Below are positions 22,865 to 34,845 of a stretch of 64,000 bases of DNA, piece after piece (within the stretch, counting starts at the first letter, position 1; each line of letters begins with the position of its first letter). Origin of the DNA: Pseudisothecium myosuroides (lineage: Eukaryota > Streptophyta > Bryopsida > Hypnales > Lembophyllaceae); NCBI GenBank assembly GCA_951799445.1, contig OX637287.1, forward strand, positions 41,755,724 to 41,819,723, read 5' to 3'. The notes under the pieces were generated by a model. That model was not told the DNA's origin, made no database searches, and saw only the letters and a program-made list of their open reading frames with translations. Position numbers and translations under genes: made by a program.

Positions 22865-23815
22865 GTTATAACCCCTAAAGGCCCAAGGCCTTTTTTCTGC
22901 CAAAAAACACTGAAAACTGCCATTTCTATAGCAAAGTATTAAAAAAATTTAAAAATGTTTTTTTTGAACATCTAACCGTAGGATCTTACACCTAACTAGT
23001 ATGAGAATGTATAGGAAAAATTTCAGAATTTTTGACCGCTCAGATTGCAAGATATCTGCGTTTAAAGTGAAAAAAACAAGTTTTTCATCACATTGCGGGG
23101 CTAGATTTTTTGGCTTTAAACATTTTTAACTTAAAATTTTTGCACTACAGCGTTTTGAGCTTTAAATCTTTATTGTAGAGAATTGAGTTGAGAGTCTAGG
23201 AAAAATAAAAAATAAAAAAAACTTAATTATCATTCTTAAAAAAATTGTTAAGTAGAATTAGGTCCAAGATAGAAGGAAAATCTAAAATATTCATATATTT
23301 TAGATGGAATTAAAATGCACTAATCCCAATGGTGAGATTGTTCTAGCAAGTAAATCAGACCATGCAAAAAAAAAATTGAAAAATTTGAAAAATTGCATTC
23401 AGAAATGAATCCTACAAGTTATTTTTTTCAAGAAGATGCTCTAACTGCCCGAAAAACAAGAATATCCATAACTTTCTCATAACACATCCAAATGAAATGA
23501 ATCAAAGCTTTCCAGATAGGCAAAAATATAATCTATGAGAAAAAAAATATTAAAAAAAAAAATTCAAATTTTTGTCCATTTTTTTTCTGCTGCCCAGGCT
23601 GCCCGCCGTCCCTTGTTTTGAGCTTATTTGGTCATAACTATTGTTCCCGGGCACCAATTGTGGAAAAATTATATTCCCACAAAGTTTATCAGTTTTTCTA
23701 TCTTCAAAAAAAGTTTCAAAAAATCAGGACAAAATTTCAGCCCATAGGTACCTGCCCGAAATCCCATTTGTCCCTCAAGGGGACAATGGGCCTTTAGGGG
23801 ATAAATTCAAACCTG
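22865..23815. repeat. Interspersed repeat, copy of the 590-1500 arm
   Basis: This matches the left arm of the 590-3240 inverted repeat in the same orientation. Shared words include 'atctaaccgtaggatctt' versus 'atctaatcagaggatctt', 'tttggctttaa', and the closing 'ggacaatgggcctttagggg' versus 'gggactttgggactttaggg'. Here it stands alone without the opposing arm, which suggests the arm is the basic mobile unit. Confidence 0.6.
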
Positions 23816-25049
23816 GGCATTGGTAGGATACTTACTACTATAGTCTACTAAACTATGTTGGGGGATCAAATGACCTTATCATCATAGGGGTACCTCAAAA
23901 TTTCTTGGGCAAACGAACATATTGGTTTTTTGTAAGGACTACTTTCTAAAAGAAGCATTAGGTATGGAATTTGTTACATGGGTCTACAAGGCTTAGATAA
24001 TTAATTGATCCCTTCCCAATGGATACTTTATTTTCAATGTTCTATTAGACCAAAGTCAACCTTCTCTTAGCAAATTGGGTAGTAATGATTAAGAGTGCAC
24101 ATAAAGTTTATTTACCCATATTAATCAATGTTGTCTAAAATGCAACACCTACATTTGGATCTAAAAATGTGTTGTAAAAACTAGAAACAAATCAAAAACA
24201 AAAAAACACACACACTAGATAAACATTACGGAGTAAATAAAATGTACACATCAAACATTATATGAGATGCAGGTGCTAAACAAGGCCGCAAGTTCCCCCG
24301 AGTTCCCCCAAGTACCTGGACTGTGACAACTTTGCTACAATAGCAATCTGACGTTAGATAATAATCCTTAATTATTATTTTTATATTTAAAAAATAATAA
24401 TATTAAAAAAATTATTTTATATTAATTTTTATATTAATTTTATATTATTTTAATATTCTGACAACGGCACTGTTCATTACAGCAAGGGGAACAAAAATAA
24501 TCTTTCGGCCCCCCTCCAAATATCTAATGCATGAGAATCTATGAGACCCTATTACGGAGTTTTTTGGTACACCTAGGAACAATGCTTTGAAAATTCATAA
24601 CTTATTCATACAATGTCCAAATAATGCATACTAAAGTGCATTAGAATTCTTTTTCAGTTGCCAATAAAACCCCATAGAATATATTTATGCCTAATGATAG
24701 TAACTATCCTCAGATGTAATTAGTGACAATTACCTACAGGTGCACATACGTACCTGATCTTGTGAGCAGTGTCCTGGGTCCAAAGCTGCTATCAAGGCAG
24801 TCCGTACCAGTAAACTCTTTCACTTTGGAATCTTTTTCGGAACTACAGCAAGTAGCCCCTCAATCAGTCCCAGGAACTCCATTGATCCTGTTGCACTAGC
24901 TTTGGAACCAGAACCCACCTTCGCTGCAAGATACAATTCCAAATTTGCCCCATTTTTTCGTTTCATCCGTGTTTTCAAGCCTTTGCAACAGATACCACAA
25001 TCGTTGCTCCGTTTCCTCAGTTTGTAAGAATTGGGAAACCTCAGTGACG
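23816..25049. other. Intergenic and 5' flank of the TAR/alliinase gene
   Basis: Includes a pure AT stretch at about 24370-24460. The last ~150 bp before ATG 25050 are less AT-rich and open upstream of the start, as expected for a 5' leader. No TATA box or other element can be fixed with confidence. Confidence 0.4.
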
Positions 25050-28000
25050 ATGGCTTCGAAGGAAGTGTCTGAGAATGGCAGCGTCCCTTTGCTTGCTAAG
25101 GACAAGACACCAACTTCCAGAGGAGGAAGAGGAGTGTATGTGATTCTGTTTCTGTCTCTGGTTGTCAATGTCGTGTTCCTTCTTCAGAAGAATGAGCCGC
25201 CCTCTTGGTCGAGCGAGGCAGTTCAGGATGCAGTAGCGGCGGCTATGGAGCGGTGTTCCGGCCATGGCGATGTGTTTGTGGACACGATGGAGGTGGATGC
25301 AAATGGCAAGCCTGTTTGTGAGTGCCATGAATGCTTCACTGGCCCCGACTGTTCTGTTGCAACTCAGGACTGCGTAGCTAATGCCGATGTGTGAGTAACT
25401 TAGGTCGATCTTCTAACGTTTCAATTCGCCCTTGCAAGATTCTCGTCAGGTTGAAAAGTGGACTCTTGTTGCAGGCACAGGCAAACGAGGATTTGAAACT
25501 TCTGTTCACAGTTGAGGTTTTATTGAAATGTTGATGGCGTGTAAAACTGAAATTAAGATATTGTTTTTTTTAATTTGTACCTTAGATTTCGTCTTTTCTA
25601 AAAGTAGCAAACCTACTGAACAGAGTGTTTTCGTGCTTGGCAACGCTGTCAACCAGATGAGTAATATAGAGGGAAAGCACGCAAGAGTTTCTGAATATGG
25701 AGTCCTTTGTTGGATGCTTCGAAGCGAGAACGATGGGAATGATTTTGGGTAGAAGTACTTCAGGTTTAACTCATTTTGCACTCACAAACGAGAATTTGAA
25801 ACTTCCGTGTACATCCTGCTGTAGGTTTAATCGAATGTTGATTGCGTGTAAATATAATTAAGCTTTTAGTTGTACCTTAAATTCGGTCATTTTTAAAATT
25901 AGTAAACCTAAAGAACAGAGTGCTTTCGTGCTTGGTAGCCCTGTCAACCGAATGAGTAATCTGAAGTGAAAACACGCGAATGTTTCTGAATATGGAGTCC
26001 TTTTTTGGATGCTTCTAAGCCAGATGGCAATGATTCTTGCAGCGGGGATCCGCTTGTGTTCGAAGAGTACTGGAGGTCGAATCCGGATCTTGGCGCAGTG
26101 GTGGTTCCGGGGTGGTACCGCATGAGCTACTTCGCCAACGCTGCGCAGAGCAGTTTTTCCACTGACGCGCTGATTGCCTCCATTACAGAGCTCCATGCTT
26201 TGGCCGGGAATGCCGTGACAGAGGGACGCTACATTGTTGTAGGAAATGGAGCCTTGCAGCTGCTAAACGCCATTGTTCACGGGCTTGCACTCCAGGACAT
26301 CGACGACGTCTCCCCTGTGGTGGCCACTGCTCCTTATTACAATGTGCGTATCCTATCCAAACCTTGTTGCAGAATGTTCTTACAAGGACTTCATACTCTT
26401 CGCGTCGCATGAAGAATTTTAACCAATATGTACGAGCGCACTTTTCACTGGAGATCAGTTAATAGAGCTCACTGGAGAGCTCACTTTAGGGTGGAGGAGA
26501 CAAACTCTCTCGAGATCAAATTATTTTCTCACGCAACGCATGATGATTTCTAATGCAATCACTCGAAGTGGGAGATTGTAGAGCACTATTAAGGGACAGT
26601 GTTCAACACCGTTTCCATTCAAAGTTTAGTGGCCTTCAATATTTAGCCAAGTCAAGCTTCCATTCAACTTGCTAATCGAAGGCCAACCAATTACATGCAT
26701 AGATGAGATGTTTTTGGTAACGGGGTTTAGTCAAAAGGATCACCAGGTTTAAGTATCCTCTCTCCCTTACAAAGAGTTCAAGTTTGATTGAAAAGAAGTG
26801 GTGTTGTGCAGCTCTACCCTACGCAAACAAGCTTTCTAGACTCGCCGCATTATGCCTGGGTAGGGGAGCCTGGCCATGCCAGCAAGAGTTGGACCCGGCC
26901 AGGAGTTCCAATTGAGCTCCTAGCATCTCCCAACAATCCGACAGCTGAAATCCAGGAAGTGGCAGACGATTTTAAGGGTCACGTGGTGTATGATCACGCC
27001 TATTACTGGCCCCATCTCACCCCCATCACTGCCAAAGCGGATCGTGATATCATGGTCTTCACCTTCTCCAAAATCACCGGGCATGCTGGCAGCCGCATGG
27101 GGTAATGCACGAGCCCTCTTTTTCGGAACATGCTCTCCAGAACATGGGTGTCGTAACATTATGTTTTGTCCAAATAAATTCTTACTCATCCAAAGTAGTT
27201 TTTGAACCTCTAGAGAATTAAATCCTCTTTTATGACCAATTTGATGGAATCGAGGTAAATAAGATATAAGCAAAATTTTGCAAAAATTCAAAAAAATCCA
27301 AGCATCAAAGGATTAAGAGGTCAACTTTGACCTTGTGTATCCACCTTGGTTTTGGTTCATGGGTTCCTTTTACAAATACTTTCCTCTTAATCTTTCAGTG
27401 AAGATTGGAACCCTAGGCATCAAGGGAAGACATGTTCACTGTCTCCATATTGTCACAATGGAGGACTTGATCTTGGTATTTAATGTTATGTTCACTGTCT
27501 TCATATTGTCACAATGGAGGGCTTGATCTTGGTATTTAATGTTATGGACTAGGTAATGTGAATTTAGAGCCTTGTCATGACATACAATGCACAAATGTGT
27601 CGTAGCAGAGAGGGATGTTATTTCCATATTGAGGTTGTAGTTTCACAGTACTAGACATAGCGTCAATGGATGAATCTCGTTCAATCATGCTCAATCAAGG
27701 GTCTAAAAGGAAGCACACCATGGTCTCCATATCCAATCCTTGGTTGCCATTTCTACAGGATTCGACTGATTGAGGTTATGGTATGATGCTAAGGATTGCC
27801 TTCAGAGAATGTATTTGACTTTCTGTTTGTGTGTGAGAGCAGGTGGGCAATACTGAAAGATTTTGATCTTTACCAGAAAGTGTCGACCCATGTGTTCCTC
27901 AGTTCGGGCGGGGTGTCGCATGATGCGCAGCTAAGAGCGACGCAGCTCATGCGCAGTATTATAAAATCTTACGCAGTAACCTCCCCAGTTAGCAGCAGGG

Positions 28001-28829
28001 AAGGGATTTTCCACTTCGGCCATGAGGTGCTAGGGTCTCGGTGGTCAAGACTGCAAGCCATTTTCAGAAACTCCTCCAGATTTACACTGCAGGAGCTGAA
28101 ACCGGAGTATTGCAATTTCTTTGGAAAGATCTCAGATCCGTCTCCAGGTATTTGATCTTGTCGACAATACTCTGTCCTACTGATGGAATTACTGAGTTCT
28201 CCAAAGTGATTTATCGTGGATTGAATGTGTAGTTCACTATGAAACCTGCTCTTCATGTTGCTATACATAGTCCACCTTAACAAAAGTCCCTCTCCATTGA
28301 TTCTCAATTATTTTAGAGCTACTTCAATTAGTTGATCTGTTAATATTAAAATGCCTCTTAATGTTTTTTTAGTGTCTTTTAATGCTTGTTTAAATTTTAT
28401 TCTTTAAACACGCTGTAAAAGCAATAAAATTGCGTGTCATTTCAGTGTTAAGACATCAATCAATCAATCGAAGTGTCACTGAAACTAATTACTATCATTG
28501 GGGAGAGGCTTTTGCAATGAGTGAATTTATTCTTAGTGAATGCGTTGTGATGAATGTTAATCCTAACCCTGAATGCCTTCATTTTTCTGCTCAATCTGAC
28601 TGCCAAACGGTTGAATGAATTTCTGTAAACTGCAGCATATGCATGGATCCACTGTAATGACGAGGCGGATGTCGATTGCAATGAGGTGATGAGAGCTGCT
28701 GGAATCATTGGTCGGCCTGGTAGTCATTTTGGATCAAGCAGTCGATATGTGCGGTTGAGCCTGATAAAACGTCAGACCAGCTTTGACAATCTTGCTACAC
28801 ATCTCCTCAACCTTGTGACTGACACTTGA
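25050..28829 (+). CDS. Membrane-anchored TAR/alliinase-type PLP enzyme, five exons, 476 aa
   Basis: Exons: 25050-25390, 26043-26343, 26812-27101, 27843-28147, 28636-28829. All four introns are GT-AG and all phases agree. The protein has a short cytosolic N terminus, one hydrophobic span (about 29-45), a Cys-rich EGF-like alliinase domain (about 69-108; HGDVFVDTM and VCECHECFTGPDCS) and then a fold-type I aminotransferase domain. SPNNP (253-257), VYDHAYYWPH (Asp275, Tyr278) and FTFSKITGHAGSR (Schiff-base Lys301, Arg309) match the tryptophan aminotransferase-related (TAR)/alliinase family. The EGF-like domain plus membrane anchor is the layout of the TAR3/TAR4/alliinase branch rather than TAA1 itself. 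The reaction may be C-S lyase or aminotransferase; sequence alone does not decide. The usual GTGSTQL cofactor loop reads VVGNGALQLL here. Length and ends look complete, so the gene is probably functional. Intron 1 holds a tandem duplication and intron 3 a 56-bp repeat. Confidence 0.9.
25480..26042. repeat. Tandem duplication of about 300 bp at the end of TAR intron 1
   Basis: The segment from about 25483 is repeated from about 25786. Paired landmarks are 'aaacgag', 'gttgat(g/t)gcgtgtaaa', 'cagagtg' and 'ctgaatatggagtcctt' (25688 and 25983). The second copy ends at the real acceptor 'tgattcttgcag'. The first ends at the corresponding 'tgattttgggtag', a decayed or alternative acceptor. Confidence 0.8.
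27432..27543. repeat. 56-bp direct duplication in TAR intron 3
   Basis: Two nearly identical units containing 'ttcactgtct' and 'tattgtcacaatggag' lie 56 bp apart (27435 and 27491). No coding role. Confidence 0.8.
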
Positions 28830-29192
28830 AAGTTTGCACTGAAAGAATGGATTTAAGGTAAGGACACCCCAAATCACCACTTTAAGCGCTGAGCATAGTT
28901 CCTGAATTTGGTTATTGTACGCAAAAGTTATGAAGGTCTAAAGCTTTGTTGGTAGATGGTTAACAAGGATGGTAGAACCGTGAGACCTTGTCCAATTTCT
29001 TGTAGTCTGAACAGGGTCTCTATAGGAATTAAAATCATCATGTAGTCTTTGCTTCTCTATTGATGCACGGCTACATCCTTGTAATCAATGTGTTCCCATT
29101 GTTTAAGATTGTAAGGTGACTATTTTGTGTCTCAGTAATTTTGGATTCCCCTACTTTATTTAACCCCTAAGGATCAACCTTACAAAAATATG

Positions 29193-29377
29193 CAGTAGAA
29201 CCTCTCTAAACTAATAGAGTTAAGACCAATTTGACACATTGAATTAGAGAGGTTATTACATTAGGGAGGGTCATCATGTTCGTATGTGGTTCATACTATT
29301 AAGTTAGGACCAACAATAAATACTTCCTGACAACACTTTATTGACTTAGAGAGTATTGGGTTAGAGAGGTTCTATTG
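29193..29377. mobile_element. Emigrant-like MITE (pogo/Tc1-mariner type)
   Basis: The termini are CAGTAGAACCTCTCTAA (29193-29209) and the reverse complement of CAATAGAACCTCTCTAA (29361-29377). This resembles the Emigrant/pogo-type plant MITE terminus (CAGTAAAACCTCTATAA). The right end is followed by TA; the left flank is TG, so the expected TA duplication is one base off. 185 bp, no coding capacity. Confidence 0.65.
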
Positions 29378-31655
29378 TAGTTGTACATCATTTTCATTTA
29401 CAATTCGTCTTTTAGATTTGTAGAAAGTTCATGTTTTGTGTTTATATCACTTAAGACTAGATTATTATTTTTTGTTAATACCATTGACTTTTCCCCTCTT
29501 ATCTCCAAACAATACCCTTCTCAAAGTTGAGGTTTCCTATTAGTAGCAATCAATAAATATACAAATATGTGTTTGAGATAGTTGTAGTAACACTCAATGC
29601 AATTAGTTGCACATTTTTTATATATCCAAACCATCTTTCATATTGTATATTTATATGATTGAACAAGTTCAAAAGTGTTGAGAATACATGTGATAATGCA
29701 TTTAGAAACTACTTTGTCCTTTGAATCAATGCAACCACTCTGTATACTTAGTGTGGCTTTTGAAATAAAATAAACACCTTACCTATTCTTGAATATTGAA
29801 GTGAAAGTAGTAATGTCATGCACCTCGTAAACTCTTAATAGATAAGCTCAAGATGATTGGTGTTGTAAAACAATTATTCAAAATAAAGTAATCCACAAGA
29901 AGCTATGTATATCCAAATGAGACATGTCTTGTTCGTCCACACTTAAAATGCACTTGAATGAATACCTCCATGACTCGAATCATCACAAGTTTTCAAGAGC
30001 AACTATTGGAAGGTTCTTGAAGCAACCAATGAAAATTGAGACATTTCATACTTCAAAAATGTCCATTTAAGGTGAATATAATGTTATAAGCAAGATGCCC
30101 TATCTTCCCAACTTTGAAAATTTGTAGAATATTACCTGAGTAAGTGTCAAAAGATTATGAAACCAATTGGGCACAATTTTCCTATATATTGTTAATGATC
30201 TCACTAAAATTTCCTTGCCATTTGGCCACCAAAGTAGTGGGACTAAAAAAAGCGAGACTTTTAGGTGTTTACACCTTAGATAGACTTAAAAGTATAAAGA
30301 AGTTGTGTAGAATTGTCAACTTACCCACAATCTAATTGGGATTTGAAATATAGAGGGGATTTGTCCCCATCAACTTTGATCCTGCTACTTTATCATATAC
30401 ATAACATTGTTTATCAATGAGGCTAAGGTCCCTTTTGCATCTTTAAAAAGGGGATCCCTACAATGGAAAAAATTGTCATATATAGCTTCTTAGCAAATTT
30501 CAATCCTTGAATTAATCGAAAGTCTCTCTTAGGCATCTATAGAGGCCTAATAACTTTTTAACATGGGGAGGACCATTTTCCAGTTATACAATGTTAGAAC
30601 ATCCCAAGCCCTACTCACTATCACTAGTCGAGGCAATTTTGGCAAGGCTATTAGTTAGGATACTCCTCCACCCCCACTTGTTGAACTATTTTTGTAGTTC
30701 CGGGTGTACCATATTTCCCCCGTTCTCCCTTAGCATTGCGTGGACGGGAAATTTTCCCTGAGCCCAAAGTTGATTGTGTTGATGCAATGGTTCCTCCTTG
30801 GAATCTAGAGCCAATAAGGTTGAGAGATGTAAGCTTATCAGGAACTTTTTTGAAAATGTTCAGACACCTTCAATGCACAAGAAAATTGTTGATTATGCTA
30901 GAGGAAGTTATCCTACCCATTAGGCTAGTTGTCCGGCCTACGCATGCTAGGGGGTCCAAGAGTCATTGTGCCTGCCAAGTTCACAAAGCCTTCCAATGCT
31001 CCTTTGTTGTAAGGATTTGCTTGTCCCACAATGGCAATGCTCTTATGCATGTAGCCTTCTGGATCGGATTCACATTCCAAAGAACACCTTTAACATCAGG
31101 TGGGAACATACCTTTAGTAATTAAACATAGTTAGATTGGTTGAATCCTCACTTAAATTAATTTTGAGGCCATGAACTCATGTACCAACTTTGGTAGAACA
31201 AGGTGTGAACAGCCCATAAGAAGAATATTTCTACGGCATATGAGGTATGCAATAAGCCGAGTGCTGACAAGAAGCAATAAATAATATGCCTGGCACAAGG
31301 ACTGAAGATGCCAGTTCTCAAGCTGATGAACTGCACATTCGATGGTATGCTTTGAGAATATCCTTGCCTCCCGAAAGTTTATCACCAACCATCAGTCCTC
31401 ACTCTCTAAATTCAGCATTTCATTGGTCTCCATCAGTCCATCCTAATAATCGTTTTTTCTTTGTCTCTCCAGTCTCACCTTTCTACGTTTCCGTGTCGTC
31501 ACTCACAAGTCTTTTGCAACTCATTTGATTCCTGCATTTTAGCCCTCTCATGCAGTTTTCCATTTGCTATTGTTGAGTGAAAAATGGATGAAAATCAATA
31601 CCATTTTTGAGGAAATATTTGGTGATACAGTGAAACCTCTCACAATGCAAATTCC
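29378..31655. other. Intergenic; weak 132-codon frame at 30736-31134
   Basis: The only notable frame is 30736-31134 (+), with local coding-like sequence (REIFPEPKVDCVDAMVPPW) but no recognisable domain and no clear splice signals. It may be a transposon or gene fragment. The 3' untranslated region of the TAR gene lies upstream, at 28830 to about 29100. Near 31629 is a lone 'tacagtgaaacctct', similar to the Emigrant-like terminus. Confidence 0.3.
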
Positions 31656-31660
31656 CTAGT

Positions 31661-31745
31661 TGCATAACTAAATGTAGTTCTATATTTGCATAACTAAATG
31701 TAGTTCTATATTTGCATAACTAAATGTAGTTCTATATTTGCATAC
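31661..31745. repeat. 26-bp tandem repeat, just over three copies
   Basis: The word 'tgcataactaaatgtagttc' recurs at 31661, 31687 and 31713 with a partial copy at 31739, an exact 26-bp period. It abuts the PIF/Harbinger-type element. Confidence 0.9.
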
Positions 31746-31751
31746 TTCTTA

Positions 31752-32227
31752 GAGCATCTGCAGTGATCCTTGCGTTAGTGACTGTATCGGCACTGTGCCG
31801 TTTGAAAAGTAATTTCTCATTGAATGCGCGCCCCAATGGGACCAGTATGGCCAACTATAGTTTCACGGCCTTGGCAAGGGACCTCGCGGGACCGGCATTT
31901 TTTGGCTTTTTGCCTGTCCCTCGAAGCTTCTTGCCAAATTGATTCGAGCTGTCATCATGGCCAGTACCGAAGTTGAGCTAAAGAAAAGGCTATTGTATAT
32001 AGGCTTACCTCGTGAATCGTGAGCAGCTGCAGAATTTGCTTCAGAACTTCAGCAACCTTCGCCACCTTTTGATTGACTTTGACAAAAATTGCAGATAGGA
32101 TTCTTGTAAAGCGGTGCGCATTGGGGCGACACTGTCAAAAAACAACCCGTCACAGTGGAGGCCTCGTTTTCAGACCCTGCATTTGCCGATACAGGGACTA
32201 TTTACAGTGACACCACTACAGATGCCC
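31752..32227. mobile_element. PIF/Harbinger-type (Tourist-like) MITE
   Basis: The left end is GAGCATCTGCAGTG (31752-31765) and the right end, read in reverse complement, is GGGCATCTGTAGTG (32214-32227), 12 of 14 bases matching. Both sides carry TTA (31749-31751 and 32228-32230), the 3-bp TTA/TAA duplication typical of PIF/Harbinger. At 476 bp with no transposase it is non-autonomous. It is more GC-rich than its surroundings. Confidence 0.8.
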
Positions 32228-32230
32228 TTA

Positions 32231-34598
32231 TGTGCATAAAGTCTACTACACAATCCATTAATGGAGCTGATTGTGTCATACATCACTAATTTTGTAGTTG
32301 AACAACCAATTTGAACCAATCAAATACAATTAGTGTACTTCATGAGCATGTTTCATTAATTGGCCTTTGGCACTTGAGCTTCTTTATGTGCATATAGCTA
32401 AAAACTACTTCCACCGCTTCCATGCAATAAGGGAAGTTTGCATGTACATTCCTTCTTTTTCAATGGTTGACACTGTCAAATTTCTATAGTAGCTTTAAAC
32501 ACTTTTCCTCCATTTTGGTTGAGTGTACACACTTTTGGATAAATAAATCAATTTTCATCCGCAATTTGCATGTTTTGTCTGATGTTTAAGGCTTCATGTC
32601 TCCAATGAAGATCATTTTTGGATTGCTTAAGGAAAATGAAATAAGAGCATACTCTCAAGAGTCATTTATATAGAGTGAGCCCATAGTAAAAGTGGAATTG
32701 GTTTGTTTCAAGTTCACATGAGTGCATGCTATTTACACTTAGACAATCCTATTTGTGCATTGTCTAGAGGAAATGACATACAACATTTTTAGAGGCAATA
32801 GACTCCCTCCATTATTAACTCCTAAAGGATGTTGAAAGCATTTGTCTTCCTCGTGTGTAATGTTCATTTTAGGATACTTAAATGTATTTGGAGGTGCAAG
32901 TAAGTTCTAATTGACTAGAATTTTTTTGAGAGCTCTTAAAGTATCATTGGAAAAGCTAAATTTATTTATTTTTTGGAGCTATGATATGCAATTCTTATAA
33001 AAATTTATACATGAAATAAACAAAACTAGAGCATTCTGCATAGAGTGTTGGGCATGAACTATGGAAGGAAGGTTCAAATCATGCGGCAATTTTTGTACTT
33101 CATAGACATGTTAGTTGTGAAGATGGCAATGTGTCTTTTTTAGTAATAAACATTACTAAGAAATTTTGTAAATTCTTTTATACAAGATTGGGTTCGAACA
33201 CACCATACATTTGGTTCATATAAGGAGGATGGTATGTGCATATAAGAGTATGTTAATTACATGTGGGAATAGTGACCTCATAGCACTTGGAGGTTACCTT
33301 CTTTACCTTTGGCTTGTACTTTATTCATTGGGGATGTTCAATTATTCTGCATAGGACATGAAGACAATAAGTGAATTTAGAAATGGAAGTGGTTTGTAAG
33401 TAGAAAAATTTACAAACGATTGCAGGCTATGCCAATCACTCTTTGAAAGTAATGCACCCTTTGCCTACTTATGTTGTCATCTTGTTGTATTTGAATACAC
33501 CTCATATGCTTCACTGGTTTATACTTCATTTGACCAAAATGAAAACAAAAATACATTGTCACATAATGGGCCATAAAATACATCCCAAAGTTCCAATTTC
33601 TCTCTATACGTACATATACATACATGTGTGTATCTTTGTTATATATATAAAAATTGGAAAATTTGCATTTTCATATGGTGCAACTATTCATATTTTGACT
33701 TGATATCCAATACAATTTTGATATCCAATACAATTGTTTACCTTGTCAAATTCAAATTACCACACATCTTAAGGACACATTTGGTTCTCAATTCCCTTTA
33801 AGGATTAACGAATGTGAGTGAATCTCTTGTAGATTTTATTGAACAAAAAAAACTGCTGACAATTCAGTTGATACCATGGCAACCCTAATGCCTGATGTGG
33901 ATACCAGATTCATTCCACTTGATTCCAAATCATGATTGGCCAAGGAGCAAGCCCAATGCTCCACAATCAAAAGATACAGTAAGAGCAGCTTTTTTTTGAG
34001 CGAAAAATCGCTCAAAAGCGATAAAAAATAATCCACTCAATTCTTGTATAAAGAAATGGCACAATTTGAGAATTCAGAAATCGCGTGTTTGCTACCACAT
34101 CTTGGGACGGGCCACTCAAATTTGGATGAATGTACATCATTTTGGATGAATAAATGAAATTTCATCCATAAATTGCAAGTTTCATCCATTTCTAAGGATG
34201 TAAGTAGCTTCATCCTTCCAGAGATTATCGCTTTCTATACTGTCTAAATTAAATGAAAAAACAACAACTGAGTAAGAGTCCACAAAGAGTCCACAAAGAG
34301 TCCAGCCAGTGGGTCTCCGGCACTCAAATACAAAGCCTTGGCAACCACATTCATTTGTTGGTTCTCAACATTTTGAACCCACCTAATGTTCGTCCAAACA
34401 AGTTGGCCATACAGTATGTTATAGTAGTTGTAACCATTTTCTTGTTCATGCTTGTACCATCCAACCAGCATGCTCATGGGTCCTGCACTCTACCAACATC
34501 CAACCACTTGTTTCATCAACACAATTATATTGTCATGCAAAATGTGGCCCTCTGGCAGATGTATGTGTGGCCTTAACCATAGAACCGGAGAAGGACAT
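32231..34598. other. AT-rich intergenic, nothing recognised
   Basis: No supported coding region. A small duplication 'gagtccacaaagagtccacaaagagtcc' lies at 34275-34303 and a hairpin 'tttttttgagcgaaaaatcgctcaaaa' at 33990-34016. Confidence 0.4.
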
Positions 34599-34845
34599 TG
34601 CAGACACTACCTAAGGACTGGGGTGGATTGACCCCCTCGCTTGGCCTTACCAGGGGTGCATGTAAAAAAAAGCCCCCTATTTTGGGCCGATCCATGGAAT
34701 ATTGTTGCTTTCATTCAACTAATTAGGGGTCTCTGATCCCAAATATGAATTTAAAATTTGCAAAAAAAAATTTATGTGAAAAACAGGGTCGGCCCGCAGG
34801 GCCGAGCGAGGGGGTCAGTTCACCCCGGCCTAACTAAGTGTCTGA
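34599..34845. mobile_element. Foldback-type MITE of about 247 bp
   Basis: The left arm contains GGGGTGGATTGACCCCCTCG (34620-34639) and the right arm, in reverse complement, GGGGTGAACTGACCCCCTCG. The arms extend outward through 'cagacact' for roughly 46 bp on each side with a few mismatches. The centre is AT-rich and non-coding. No target duplication is obvious. Confidence 0.65.

Noticed and set aside
33443..33703. 86-codon plus-strand frame with an opposing 71-codon frame
   Set aside because: AT-rich, no domain, no splice or start context, open on both strands by chance.
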